Below, piece by piece: positions 18,665-27,588 of a stretch of 64,000 nucleotides of DNA. This stretch comes from Candidatus Delongbacteria bacterium (GTDB taxonomy: Bacteria; CAIWAD01): positions 434,001 to 498,000 of the forward strand of contig JACKCN010000002.1 in assembly GCA_020634015.1 (NCBI GenBank), written 5' to 3'. Below the pieces are notes generated by a model. That model ran no database searches. It was not told the origin of the DNA and saw nothing but the letters and a program-made list of their open reading frames with translations. A program made the position numbers and the translations under genes. Numbering within the stretch: the stretch's first letter is position 1; each line of letters begins with the position of its first letter.

Positions 18665-19603
18665 ATGTCTCTTTCCCATGCCTGGCTGTTTCCCGGCCAG
18701 GGCGCTCAGTATGTGGGAATGGCCGCCGATCTGGTGGCTGCCCATCCCCGTGTCGCACAGTTCTACGAGGACGTGGAACAGCGTACGGGACTGCCCCTGC
18801 GACGCCTGAGCGCCGAAGGCCCCGCCGAAGAGCTGCGCAAGACCGCGATCACCCAACCCGCGATCTATGCCCACAGCCTGGCACTGGCGCTGCTGTTGCA
18901 GGAAAGGGGGTTCAGGCCCGCGGCGGTAGCCGGGCATTCGCTGGGCGAGTACAGTGCCCTGGCTGCGTCGGGCTGGCTGGACCCGGTCGACGGGGCCGAG
19001 CTGGTCGCCACCCGGGGTGCCCTCATGTATCAGGCGGGTCTGGATTCACCGGGGACCATGGCCGCCGTGATCGGCATGGACGACGCCGTGATCGAAGCGG
19101 TCTGCACCCGGGCCAGTCAGGAAACCGGCGTGGTCCAGATGGCCAATTTCAACAGTCCCGGCCAGGTGGTCATTTCGGGCAGTGACGCAGGCGTGGATCA
19201 CGCGCTGGCCCTGCTCAAGGAAGCGGGCGGTCGCCTGCTGAAGAAGCTGGTGGTCTCGGGCGCCTTCCACAGTCCCCTGATGGAGAGTGCGCGCCAGGGG
19301 CTGCTGGAGAAACTGGCCAGCACGACGATCCGTCAGGGCGAAGCTCCCGTCTACTGCAACGTGACCGGAGCACGGGCCGACACCCCCGAAGAGGTCCGCG
19401 ACCTGCTGGCACGCCAGCTGACCGAACCGGTACGCTGGACCCAGGCGATGCAATCGCTGGTGGCCGACGGACACGCCCGCGCGCTGGAAATCGGCCCGGG
19501 CAAGGTTCTGGCCGGCCTGATGAAACGCATCACGGACGAGTGCCCCGTTCGCAGCCTGGACACGGCCGCGGATCTGGAAAGTTTCCTGGAGGAGAACGCA
19601 TGA
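18665..19603 (+). CDS. fabD: Malonyl-CoA:ACP transacylase
   Basis: A 312-residue enzyme that loads malonyl groups onto ACP. The oxyanion-hole motif LFPGQGAQYVGM is at the N-terminus, the nucleophile Ser is in GHSLGEYSAL near residue 95, and the His partner is in SGAFHSPLM near residue 200. The ATG at 18665 follows CAGGAG; longer in-frame readings overlap fabH. It shares an ATGA overlap with fabG, so the two are translationally coupled. Confidence 0.97.
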   Translation: MSLSHAWLFPGQGAQYVGMAADLVAAHPRVAQFYEDVEQRTGLPLRRLSAEGPAEELRKTAITQPAIYAHSLALALLLQERGFRPAAVAGHSLGEYSALAASGWLDPVDGAELVATRGALMYQAGLDSPGTMAAVIGMDDAVIEAVCTRASQETGVVQMANFNSPGQVVISGSDAGVDHALALLKEAGGRLLKKLVVSGAFHSPLMESARQGLLEKLASTTIRQGEAPVYCNVTGARADTPEEVRDLLARQLTEPVRWTQAMQSLVADGHARALEIGPGKVLAGLMKRITDECPVRSLDTAADLESFLEENA

Positions 19604-20331
19604 GCACCCAACTGGCGCTGGTCACCGGCGGAACACGGGGCATTGGCGCGGCCTGCGCACTGCGGCTGGCCAAGGCCGGGCATACCGTCTGGATCACAGG
19701 ACGCAACGAGGAAAGCGTGGCCCAGGCACTGGTCGCGGCCCCGGGCCTGCCCATGAAGGGCGCCGCCTGTGATGTGTCCGATTTCGCGGCCGTGGGTGAA
19801 CTCATCGCCCGCATCGAAGCAGAGGAAGGTGGTGGGCTGGATCTGCTGGTGAACAATGCCGGCCTCACCCAGGACATGCTCGTGATGCGCATGACCGAAG
19901 CCCAGTGGGATACCGTGATCGACGTGAACCTGAAAGGCTGCTTCAACACCGTGCGCCATGCGGTGAAAGGCATGATGAAGAAACGCGGTGGCGCGATCAT
20001 CAACATGACCAGCGTGGTGGCGCTCACCGGCAATCCCGGTCAGGCCAACTACACGGCGGCCAAGGCCGGCGTGATCGGTCTGACCCGCACCTTGGCACGC
20101 GAACTGGCAAGTCGCGGAATCCGCGTCAACGCGATCGCCCCCGGTTTCATCGAGACCGACATGACCGCCGCCATCGCGGACAAGGCCGCCGACGAGATGC
20201 GTTCCTCGATTCCGCTGGGCCGCATCGGCACGGCGGAGGACATCGCGAGCACGGTGGAGTTTCTCGCCTCTCCGGGCGCGGCGTACATCACGGGACAGGT
20301 CCTGTCCGTGGATGGCGGGCTGGGGCTCTAG
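19600..20331 (+). CDS. fabG: 3-oxoacyl-ACP reductase
   Basis: A 243-residue short-chain dehydrogenase performing the first reduction of the elongation cycle with NADPH. The Rossmann TGGTRGIG motif is at residues ~9-16, NNAG near 85, the catalytic Ser in NMTSVV near 137, and YTAAK (Tyr-x3-Lys) near 150. The C-terminal GQVLSVDGGLGL is the usual FabG ending. The start overlaps the fabD stop by four bases, with GGAGGAG just upstream. A 178-base gap separates it from acpP. Confidence 0.96.
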   Translation: MSTQLALVTGGTRGIGAACALRLAKAGHTVWITGRNEESVAQALVAAPGLPMKGAACDVSDFAAVGELIARIEAEEGGGLDLLVNNAGLTQDMLVMRMTEAQWDTVIDVNLKGCFNTVRHAVKGMMKKRGGAIINMTSVVALTGNPGQANYTAAKAGVIGLTRTLARELASRGIRVNAIAPGFIETDMTAAIADKAADEMRSSIPLGRIGTAEDIASTVEFLASPGAAYITGQVLSVDGGLGL

Positions 20332-20509
20332 GAGGCTGTCGAGCCTGTGTGCTCGTGATCTGTGGCGCCCATATGGCCACCATGTCCATTCATGCTCCCG
20401 GGTCCGAGAGGCTTCCGGGTCGCCCATTGTTTCAACGGCCCTTCATGAGTACTTTTGCGCCTTCATTCCGGGCCACCCCACGACACTGACAGCAACACAG
20501 GAGAGAGGC

Positions 20510-20749
20510 ATGTCCAAGTACTTTGATGAAGTGAAGCAGATCATTCTGAACAATCTGGACATTGATGACGAAGCCAAGATCACCATGGAAGCCACGTTCG
20601 ACGGCGATCTGGGTGCCGATTCCATCGCCCGTTTCGAGATCGTCAACGAAATGGAAGACCGCTACAGTGTCGAGGTGGACGATGAGACTGCCCAGAGCCT
20701 GACCACCGTCGGCGCTGTCTGCAAGTTCCTCGAAGAGGCTGTGGGCTGA
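20510..20749 (+). CDS. acpP: Acyl carrier protein
   Basis: A 79-residue acidic four-helix carrier whose Ser38, in GADSI, should carry the phosphopantetheine arm. The helix II sequence following the Ser (ARFEIVNEMEDRYSVEVDDE) departs from the usual DTVELVMALEEEFxxEIPDE, although charge and length are kept. Its place between fabG and fabF makes it the housekeeping ACP. The ATG follows GGAGAGAGGC. A strong terminator lies 27 bases after the stop, consistent with abundant acpP-ending transcripts. Confidence 0.93.
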   Translation: MSKYFDEVKQIILNNLDIDDEAKITMEATFDGDLGADSIARFEIVNEMEDRYSVEVDDETAQSLTTVGAVCKFLEEAVG

Positions 20750-20776
20750 GGCCTGCATCGCGCATGACACGCACAT

Positions 20777-20818
20777 GGCGGCGAAGGGAGCTTTCCCGTC
20801 GACCGCCGTTTGTTTTTT
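20777..20818 (+). terminator. Rho-independent terminator after acpP
   Basis: A stem of GGCGG/CCGCC, CGA/TCG and GGGA/TCCC with a GCTT loop is followed by GTTTGTTTTTT. It stands inside the fab gene run, 49 bases before fabF, so read-through or a second promoter must supply fabF. Confidence 0.85.
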
Positions 20819-20866
20819 ACCCCTGTGCGGCCGAACGGGCCCGGGGACAGGTTGGGGAACCGGACC

Positions 20867-22114
20867 ATGCACGCTGAACGTCGAGTCGTGATCACCGGAG
20901 CCGGGGTGCTGAGTCCCATCGGCACCGGCGTCGAAGCATTCTGGCAGGCGCTCATCGAAGGGCGTTCGGGAGCCGGTCCTTTGACACTGTTCGATTGTAC
21001 GGGCTACGACACCACCTTTGCCTGTCAGCTCAAGGACTACGATCCGGAGCAGTATCTGAAGCGGGTGGAAGCCAAGCGCATGGATCCGTTCTGCCAGTAC
21101 GGCATGATCGCGACCATGCTGGCCATCGACGATGCGGGTCTTGACCTGTCCGCCCTCGACATGGAGCGGGTCGGAGTGATCATGGCCAGCGGCATCGGTG
21201 GCATGACCGTGCTGGAAAACACCCACCGCATCCTGATGGAGAAGGGGCCCGGCCGGGTTCCCCCGATGTTCATTCCCATGATGATCTCGGACATCGTGGC
21301 TGGGCAGATCGCCATGCGTTTCGGCTTCAAGGGGCCGAACTACGTCACCGTGAGTGCCTGCGCCTCCTCTTCCCATGCCCTGGGCAATGCCTTTCGCACC
21401 ATCCAGTACGGCGAGGCTGATATGGTCATCAGCGGTGGCTGCGAAGCCAGCATCACTCCGCTGTCCGTGGCCGGATTCAACGCGCTCAAGGCGCTCTCGA
21501 CCCGCAATGATGCCCCCCTGACCGCCAGCCGGCCCTTCGACCGTGACCGCGATGGTTTCGTGATGGGCGAAGGCGGTGCGGTGCTGGTGCTGGAAGAGCT
21601 GGAGCATGCCCTCAAGCGCGGTGCCCGGATCTATGGTGAGTTCCTGGGCCGCGGGTACACGGCGGATGCCCACCACCTGACCGCGCCTGCCCCCGAAGGT
21701 GAAGGGGCCCAGCGCTCGATGCGGATCGCCCTCAAGGATGCGGGGCTTCAGCCCGCGGACATCGGCCACGTGAACACCCACGGCACCTCGACCCCGGCCG
21801 GCGACATCGCCGAGATCCAGGCCATTTCCCGGGTATTCGGCGAGCAGGCCGGCAAACTGTTGATCAACTCCACCAAGTCCATGACGGGGCACCTGCTGGG
21901 CGCCGCGGGAGCCATCGAGTTCCTCGCCACCCTGCTGGCGGTGCGCGAAGGACTGGTACCGCCCACCATCAACATCGAGAACCTGGATCCGGACGTGACC
22001 TTGCACATCGTGCGGGACAAGGCTGAACCGGCGTCGATCAAGGCTGCGCTCTCGAACACCTTCGGCTTTGGCGGTCACAATGCCAGCCTGGTGGTCGGGC
22101 GCTACGACAACTGA
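20867..22114 (+). CDS. fabF: Beta-ketoacyl-ACP synthase II
   Basis: A 415-residue elongating condensing enzyme. The Cys-His-His site is complete: Cys in VSACASSSHALGNAF near 165, His in NTHGTSTPAGD near 305 and His in GHLLGAAGAIE near 342. The N-terminus MHAERRVVITGAGVLSPIG aligns with the family from residue 5. The start codon follows a G-rich but weak ribosome site. It follows the acpP terminator and precedes rnc by 16 bases, the usual acpP-fabF-rnc order. Confidence 0.96.
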   Translation: MHAERRVVITGAGVLSPIGTGVEAFWQALIEGRSGAGPLTLFDCTGYDTTFACQLKDYDPEQYLKRVEAKRMDPFCQYGMIATMLAIDDAGLDLSALDMERVGVIMASGIGGMTVLENTHRILMEKGPGRVPPMFIPMMISDIVAGQIAMRFGFKGPNYVTVSACASSSHALGNAFRTIQYGEADMVISGGCEASITPLSVAGFNALKALSTRNDAPLTASRPFDRDRDGFVMGEGGAVLVLEELEHALKRGARIYGEFLGRGYTADAHHLTAPAPEGEGAQRSMRIALKDAGLQPADIGHVNTHGTSTPAGDIAEIQAISRVFGEQAGKLLINSTKSMTGHLLGAAGAIEFLATLLAVREGLVPPTINIENLDPDVTLHIVRDKAEPASIKAALSNTFGFGGHNASLVVGRYDN

Positions 22115-22130
22115 GGAATCGGCCGTCGGC

Positions 22131-22907
22131 ATGAAGTTTTTCGGTCTGTTCTCCCGTCGACGCCCACAGCGGGATCCAGAGCTCCAGGGACTTGAAGACC
22201 GCATTGGCTACCGCTTCCGGAATCCGGAACTGCTGCGTACCAGTCTGCGCCATCGCTCCATTCTGGGGCAGGGTGAGGCCGTGTCGGACATCTCGAACGA
22301 ACGGCTGGAATTTCTGGGCGACGCGGTCCTGGACCTCTGCGTGGCCGACCACCTCTACCGCACCTTTTCCACCTCTGCGGAAGGGGATCTTACCCAATTC
22401 AAGTCCGTGATCGTTTCCGGCGGCTATCTGGTGGGGCGTGCGCGTCACATCGGGCTGGGCGACTGGTTGCTGCTCTCGGAGTCCGAAATCCGCACGGGCG
22501 GGCGTGACCGGGCCTCGATCCTCGAGGATGCCTACGAGGCCCTGATTGGTGCCCTGTATCTCGACGGCGGCATCGATGTGGCACGCGAGTTCATCCAGAA
22601 GGCCATCCTCATGGATCTGGATCTGGAAGCGGTGCTCGATCGCAACCAGAACTACAAGAGCCAGTTGCTGGAACTGAGCCAGCGCCGCAATCATGGCACT
22701 CCCGTCTACCGGGTGATCGACGAGATCGGCCCCGACCACAGCAAATTCTTCGTCGTGGAAGTCCAGATGGCCGAGCGTGTTCTGGGCAAGGGCACCGGCA
22801 GCAGCAAGAAACGGGCGGAACAGGATGCGGCCCGCGCCGCACTGGAACAGTTGAGGCAACGGGGAGGCGATTCCGGCAAGCGGCGCGGATCGACTTCCGC
22901 GGAATGA
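22131..22907 (+). CDS. rnc: Ribonuclease III
   Basis: A 258-residue double-stranded-RNA endonuclease used in rRNA and mRNA processing. The signature NERLEFLGDAVLDL is near residue 60 and carries metal-binding acidic residues; a second acidic pair lies in ILEDAYEALIGALYLDGG near 130. Residues ~180-245 are a double-stranded-RNA-binding domain (NYKSQLLELSQRR, then GKGTGSSKKRAEQDAARAAL). A Lys/Arg-rich tail follows. The ATG at 22131 has no good Shine-Dalgarno sequence, though GAGGAA lies 13 bases back. The stop overlaps the next gene in ATGA. Confidence 0.95.
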   Translation: MKFFGLFSRRRPQRDPELQGLEDRIGYRFRNPELLRTSLRHRSILGQGEAVSDISNERLEFLGDAVLDLCVADHLYRTFSTSAEGDLTQFKSVIVSGGYLVGRARHIGLGDWLLLSESEIRTGGRDRASILEDAYEALIGALYLDGGIDVAREFIQKAILMDLDLEAVLDRNQNYKSQLLELSQRRNHGTPVYRVIDEIGPDHSKFFVVEVQMAERVLGKGTGSSKKRAEQDAARAALEQLRQRGGDSGKRRGSTSAE

Positions 22908-23524
22908 GCACCGCCCTTCACGAACTGGATCACTATTGCGTGCCGACGTCGGTCGCCGAAGCGGAGCTGGTGGTCCAGCGCAGCCGGTTTCTGGCCATCG
23001 CCTGTCCAATCCAGTCACGCGACCAGGCCCACGAATTCCTTCAGGCCCAGCGTGCACTGCATCACAAAGCCACACATCACTGCAGCGCGGCCCGATTGGG
23101 GCACCCTGAAGAAGCCGAGGCCTGGTCTTCCGACGACGGTGAGCCTTCGGGCAGCGCCGGATTGCCCATGCTGCGCGAGATCCAGGGATCGGGATTGAGT
23201 GATCTGCAGGTGGTCTGTGTGCGCTGGTTCGGAGGTATCAAACTGGGTACGGGAGGACTGGCCCGCGCGTATGCCGACACTGCACGGCTGGCCCTGCAAG
23301 GCCTGACCCGTGATACGCGCGTGCTGCGACTGCCCCTGCGTGTGCGCATGCCCTGGTCGGCCCTGACCCGGGTGAAACGCTTGATGAGCGAACTCCATGC
23401 GCTGGAGCTGAGCACCCAGGCCGCCGAGGATCTGGTGCTGGAACTGGCCGTGCCCCGTTCGCTGGTGACACGGTGCCGCGAGGATCTGGAACTGATCCTG
23501 CAGGGCAAGGGAGAAATCCTGTGA
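22904..23524 (+). CDS. yigZ: YigZ/IMPACT family protein
   Basis: A 206-residue cytoplasmic protein with the two-domain YigZ architecture. The N-terminal UPF0029 domain carries the family motif SSDDGEPSGSAGLPML near residue 75 and VVCVRWFGGIKLGTGGLARAY near 105, and is followed by a small ferredoxin-like C-terminal domain. The molecular role is not firmly established; homologues include yeast Yih1/IMPACT, which acts in translational stress control. It is coupled to rnc (ATGA) and to the next gene (GTGA). Confidence 0.9.
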   Translation: MSTALHELDHYCVPTSVAEAELVVQRSRFLAIACPIQSRDQAHEFLQAQRALHHKATHHCSAARLGHPEEAEAWSSDDGEPSGSAGLPMLREIQGSGLSDLQVVCVRWFGGIKLGTGGLARAYADTARLALQGLTRDTRVLRLPLRVRMPWSALTRVKRLMSELHALELSTQAAEDLVLELAVPRSLVTRCREDLELILQGKGEIL

Positions 23525-24768
23525 GCGCGGCTGAGATCCTGCTGGGCATTGTCCTTCTGCTGTTCTCCGGATTCTTCTCCGGGGCCGAGATCGCATTCAC
23601 CAGCCTCAATCCACTGCTGCCGCGCCTGTGGCACAAGGAGAAGCGTCTGGGGTCCGGGCTGACCCTGCGTTACCAGGAACATCCCGAGAACTTCCTGGTG
23701 ACGACCCTGCTCGGGAACAACCTCTTCAACGTGGGCTTCAGCACCTTGATGGCCCTGGCGCTGCTGGACTCGGGCCTGTCTTCGCTGTTCACGCTCGTGC
23801 TCACCACGATCCTGCTTTTCACCTTCGGCGAGCTGCTGCCCAAGATCGTGTTCCATCTGCTGCGCAACCGGATCTTTCCTCTGATTTCATGGCCGGTCTG
23901 GCTGGTCCAGCTGGTGCTCTCGCCTTTCATCCCGCTGATCCGCAGCATTTCACGCCTGGGTGTGCGCAAGGCGGAAAATCGCAGCGCCGTGCTCTTCCGG
24001 GAATTCAGGGCGCACATGGACCTTCTGCTCAGCGCGGAAACCCCCGGCAGTTCCCGCGACCGCGAAAAGCAGATGGCGCGACGGGTCTTCGACCTGCGCG
24101 AAACCAGCCTTGAGGAAGTGATGACGCCCCGGACCGAGATCGTGGCCCTGGAAGAACACGACAGCCTCGAGGATTTTCGCGAAGCCGTGATCCAGCATGG
24201 TTACACCAAACTGCCGGTCTACCGGGATTCACTGGATCACATACTGGGTTACGTGATGGCACCGGATCTTTTCCGCAAGCCCGAAAGTCTCAAGGCCATT
24301 CTGCGCCCGATTCCGGTTGCGCCTCACAGCCGCAGCGTGAAACAGCAGCTGGCGGAGTACAGTCGTGCCAACACCCAGATCACGGTGGTGTTGGACGAAT
24401 TCGGCGGCACGGCGGGCATCGTCTGCCAGGAAGATCTGGTCGAAGAATTGCTGGGTGCCATCGACGATGAGCACGATACCGCCGGACCCGCGCCGGTGGT
24501 CCTGGCCGACGGGCGCGTATTCACCGATGCCCGGATCTCGGTCGAGAGTTTCTTCGAGCGCCTGGGCAAGCCCTGTCCGGACACGGAGTGGGAAACCCTG
24601 GGAGGATGGCTCACCAACGAACTGGGCCGGATCCCGGCCCGGGGCGAAAGCGTGACCGTGGACGGCCTGCAGTTCCAGGTGGTCAGCGCCACTGCCAATC
24701 GTCTGGGCAACCTGATGCTGGGGCCATTGACGGCGGAGGACACCTCCGCGCGCGGCGAGCCGTCCTGA
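23521..24768 (+). CDS. CNNM/CorC-type membrane protein (DUF21-CBS-CorC_HlyC)
   Basis: A 415-residue protein, often annotated as hemolysin-like and now linked to magnesium/divalent-cation efflux (CNNM/CorB family). Residues ~5-165 form the DUF21 membrane domain with about four helices, starting with ILLGIVLLLFSGFFSGAEIAF. Two CBS domains follow, the first marked by VMTPRTEIVAL near 205 and KLPVYRDSLDHILGYV. A C-terminal CorC_HlyC domain begins near 335 with FTDARISVESFFERLG. The GTG at 23521 overlaps the yigZ stop. Its transporter role is inferred from the family. Confidence 0.88.
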   Translation: MSAAEILLGIVLLLFSGFFSGAEIAFTSLNPLLPRLWHKEKRLGSGLTLRYQEHPENFLVTTLLGNNLFNVGFSTLMALALLDSGLSSLFTLVLTTILLFTFGELLPKIVFHLLRNRIFPLISWPVWLVQLVLSPFIPLIRSISRLGVRKAENRSAVLFREFRAHMDLLLSAETPGSSRDREKQMARRVFDLRETSLEEVMTPRTEIVALEEHDSLEDFREAVIQHGYTKLPVYRDSLDHILGYVMAPDLFRKPESLKAILRPIPVAPHSRSVKQQLAEYSRANTQITVVLDEFGGTAGIVCQEDLVEELLGAIDDEHDTAGPAPVVLADGRVFTDARISVESFFERLGKPCPDTEWETLGGWLTNELGRIPARGESVTVDGLQFQVVSATANRLGNLMLGPLTAEDTSARGEPS

Positions 24769-24779
24769 GGCCAGCGGTC

Positions 24780-26042
24780 TCAGCGTGCGGTTCCGGCCGT
24801 CGGCGGTCGCCGGCCCAGTTTGGCGTACAGTGTCTGCCGCGTGATTCCCAGGCTTTCGCAGGCCCGGGTCTTCACTCCGCCATGATGGCGCAGCACCTCC
24901 AGGATGTAGCGTTGCTCCAGTTCGTTGACGTACTGCCGCAGAGGAATCACGCCGCAGGACTCCGCGTCACGCGCGTTGACCCAGTCGCCCACGAGCGTCT
25001 TCCATTCCAGTCGCAGACCTGTGTATCCATCGGGAACCGAAGGCACCCGGTCGTGGAGCAGCAGCACACGCCAGTTGCCCGCAGGCAGGTGATTGTCGGG
25101 TGGTACGTGTCCATTGGGGCTGTGCACCACCAGAGTTGCCATCGGCAGGGAGTCGGCCTGATCGGGCAGGGAACAGGGCAGGCAGGACACAGGCACTTCG
25201 CTGAAGGGTTGGCAGGCACCCGCCAGCAGGCTGACCAGCAGCGGACGCAGGGATTTCCAGCCATCCGGATCGATGCTGATCTCCAGACGATGGCTCCGCC
25301 CCAGCACGTCCAGCAAAGACGCCAGAGCACCGCTGCCCAGCCCGCGCACCAGCACATCGAGTCGGGCCAGATCACAGCCGGGTTGGGGCTCCAGTTGGGC
25401 CGGATGGAACAGAATGCCCTGCTCGCGTGACCCACGCAGGATGGGTGCCAGAAAACGCGCCGGTTCCCCCAGGCTCTGCCAGCGTGCCCGTTGCTGGCGC
25501 CAGCCGCTGCCCAGTTCGCTGCGCAACATGAACTCCCGGTCCGCCGCCTTGCGCGCGAGCGGGCCGAGCCCGCAGCGGCATTGCCAGAACAGGTGCAGAA
25601 TCTCACAGTGGAAGAGTCGGGAATGGTCACTGCGCGCGATTTCCCGGTCCAGGCGTCGCGCCAGCCCGGTGCGGTTCTGGTTGGCCAGCAGCTCGCGGTA
25701 GTGACACAGGCGCAGCAGCTCGGACTTGTTCATCCCGAGTGCCTGTTCCGGCAGTTCATGGCGGAACTGTTCGTAAAGTGGCATGGCGTCGCCCAGCAGC
25801 GGACCCTCCGCATCCAGCAGCATTCCGAAGAGACCTTCGGGAGAACTGGGCGTCGTGTCGGATGAGTCGCTGTCGCCCCGTGGTTGCCAGCCAAGTGCGA
25901 AGCGAATCCAGGGGGGCAGAGGGCCATCCGGGGACGGGCTGAGGTCATCACGGGAAGCGCAGGCTTCCCGCAGGGTGGGGCAGAGTGAGTTCAAGGTGTT
26001 CTCCGGCTTGGCCGGGAGAACAGGATCGCGTGTCGCCAACAT
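24780..26042 (-). CDS. Fis-type HTH protein lacking recognisable AAA+ motifs
   Basis: About 420 residues. The last ~45 (ELEQRYILEVLRHHGG, then KTRACESLGITRQTLYAKL) are a clear Fis/NtrC-type DNA-binding helix-turn-helix. NtrC-family activators carry an AAA+ domain with Walker A, GAFTGA and Walker B motifs before this HTH, but none is visible here; only faint traces of domain order remain. The N-terminal ~200 residues are Arg/Leu-rich and helical with no known domain. It is probably a transcription regulator derived from a sigma-54 activator but unable to hydrolyse ATP. The ATG at 26042 is chosen; a TTG eight codons upstream is possible and neither has a good ribosome site. It lies convergent with, and 11 bases from, the CBS protein gene. 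Confidence 0.65.
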   Translation of the reverse strand: MLATRDPVLPAKPENTLNSLCPTLREACASRDDLSPSPDGPLPPWIRFALGWQPRGDSDSSDTTPSSPEGLFGMLLDAEGPLLGDAMPLYEQFRHELPEQALGMNKSELLRLCHYRELLANQNRTGLARRLDREIARSDHSRLFHCEILHLFWQCRCGLGPLARKAADREFMLRSELGSGWRQQRARWQSLGEPARFLAPILRGSREQGILFHPAQLEPQPGCDLARLDVLVRGLGSGALASLLDVLGRSHRLEISIDPDGWKSLRPLLVSLLAGACQPFSEVPVSCLPCSLPDQADSLPMATLVVHSPNGHVPPDNHLPAGNWRVLLLHDRVPSVPDGYTGLRLEWKTLVGDWVNARDAESCGVIPLRQYVNELEQRYILEVLRHHGGVKTRACESLGITRQTLYAKLGRRPPTAGTAR

Positions 26043-26364
26043 CCCAAGTGAGTGGCAGGGGAACAAGCCCGGAAAACCAGCACAGCATTTTTCTGGCCCG
26101 TGGTGTCAGGCAGAGTGGACACCCTCGGCTGGTTAGAATTTCAACAGCCTGCTTGCGGGATCCCGTTCGCCAACCAGGCATTGATCCTGGCCTTTCCCGG
26201 GAAGTCAGTGCAAGCGCAGAGGGTCCAGCGTGCATCAAAAACTACGCGTGACCACGATTTCGGACGAAATGGCGAACCGCGGTGGTTGCTTCTAAGCATC
26301 AGAATCTTTTTTATGTCAGGTTTTCCGGCGACCCCTCCCACAACGGACATGTTAAAAAAAGAAC
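26043..26364. other. Divergent intergenic region
   Basis: It separates the minus-strand HTH gene from the plus-strand M23 peptidase. An AT-rich patch contains TTGCTT at 26286-26291 and TTTTAT at 26309-26314, 17 bases apart, a plausible plus-strand promoter. No gene is supported. Confidence 0.4.
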
Positions 26365-27114
26365 ATGGCCGCGGGACCGGTCCCGGAGGATTTCGCGGAG
26401 ACAGGGTTGAAGCTGAACAAGCCACTCTGGGCGCTGCTTGCGGGCGTGATCCTGACGCACTACGGCTGGTTGCTTTTTCACAAGTCCCGCGATCTGTCGC
26501 TGTACCATGAAAACCGACGCTTGCGACATGAGGTGCTGCGCATCGAAGGACTCAGCAGGGACATCGACGCCCTGCGGGACCTGAACAGCGACCTGCGGAA
26601 GCACCTGGGTCTCAGCCTCGCCGAAGCGCGGGCAATCGGTCGACACGTGCCGGCGGACAGTCTGATCAACCGGCTCAAGGCCATGGCGGGCGGTACGCCA
26701 CCTCTGCAGGGCGGAGTGCCCAGAGGAAGTCCGGTGACCGGAGTGGCCAGTCGCGGTTTTCAGCTGCGCAGTCATCCGGGGGATCTTGAACACCCGGGTT
26801 ACGACCTGGCGGCCCGTGCGGGAGAACCGGTGTACGCCACCTCCAGCGGGAGAGTGCTCTTCATGGGCCACACCCAGAACTGGGGCTGGCTGGTGATACT
26901 GCAGCACGGCGAAGACTGGTCCACCTGGTACGGACACCTCCAGCCGCCGCTGGTGCGTCTCGGGGAATCCGTCCGGCGAGGCGAATTGCTGGGCATCGTG
27001 GCCGCGGCCACCCGCAAGTCGGGGGCCCACTTGCATTACGCGATCCAGCGCCAGGCCCGGTTCGTGGACCCCGCCCCTTTTCTGGCGACGGCCCCGCTTG
27101 AACCGGTCAACTGA
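26365..27114 (+). CDS. M23 family metallopeptidase, membrane-anchored
   Basis: About 249 residues. One transmembrane segment near residues 20-38 (LWALLAGVILTHYGWLLF) is followed by a short coiled coil (~45-80) and an M23/LytM domain from ~125. The zinc site looks complete: HPGYD, then the HLHYAI motif (His-x-His), with the extra WYGH His between them. It probably cuts peptidoglycan cross-links in the periplasm. A TTG start at 26407 is also possible and has the better Shine-Dalgarno sequence (GGAG eight bases upstream). The next gene is a bactofilin, a pairing seen in other bacteria where the two shape the cell wall. Confidence 0.88.
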   Translation: MAAGPVPEDFAETGLKLNKPLWALLAGVILTHYGWLLFHKSRDLSLYHENRRLRHEVLRIEGLSRDIDALRDLNSDLRKHLGLSLAEARAIGRHVPADSLINRLKAMAGGTPPLQGGVPRGSPVTGVASRGFQLRSHPGDLEHPGYDLAARAGEPVYATSSGRVLFMGHTQNWGWLVILQHGEDWSTWYGHLQPPLVRLGESVRRGELLGIVAAATRKSGAHLHYAIQRQARFVDPAPFLATAPLEPVN

Positions 27115-27132
27115 GGAACAGAGGAGAAGCAG

Positions 27133-27582
27133 ATGGAACCCCAGACTCCCGGCCAGAACGTCACGGTCATTTCCAAGGACGCCGTCTTCGAGGGCACCAT
27201 CGTGTCCAAGGATTCCGTGCGCATCGACGGCCGTCTCACGGGCCAGGTGACCTCCGAAGGCACCATCACCGTGGGAAGCACGGGCCGCGTCGATGGCAAT
27301 CTGAGCGCCAAGCAGATCGTGACCGCCGGTACCATTTCGGGTGGCATCAAGGCCAGCGAGAAGGTCGAGCTGAAGGGCACGTCCCGTCTCGAAGGCGATC
27401 TGGTGACCGTGCGCCTTGTGATCGAGGACGGCGCCCGATTCGAGGGCATGTGCAACATGGGCAGCGCCGCCACGTCCGACAGCGCCACCCCTGCCGCCGC
27501 CAGTCCCGTGTCCGCGCCGGCCGCCGATGACAAGGGCGAGAAGAAGCCCGACGGCAAGAGCCTCTTCGGCGGCTCACGTTAG
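27133..27582 (+). CDS. Bactofilin
   Basis: A 149-residue cytoskeletal protein. Residues ~10-110 form the right-handed beta-helix core with the regular five- to six-residue hydrophobic period (VTVISKDAVFEGTIVSKDSV, IDGRLTGQVTSEGTITVG). The C-terminus is a disordered Ala/Pro/Lys tail. Bactofilins polymerise without nucleotide, often on the membrane, and localise cell-wall enzymes; the M23 peptidase 18 bases upstream is the obvious partner. GGAG precedes the ATG. Confidence 0.93.
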   Translation: MEPQTPGQNVTVISKDAVFEGTIVSKDSVRIDGRLTGQVTSEGTITVGSTGRVDGNLSAKQIVTAGTISGGIKASEKVELKGTSRLEGDLVTVRLVIEDGARFEGMCNMGSAATSDSATPAAASPVSAPAADDKGEKKPDGKSLFGGSR

Positions 27583-27588
27583 CCGCCC

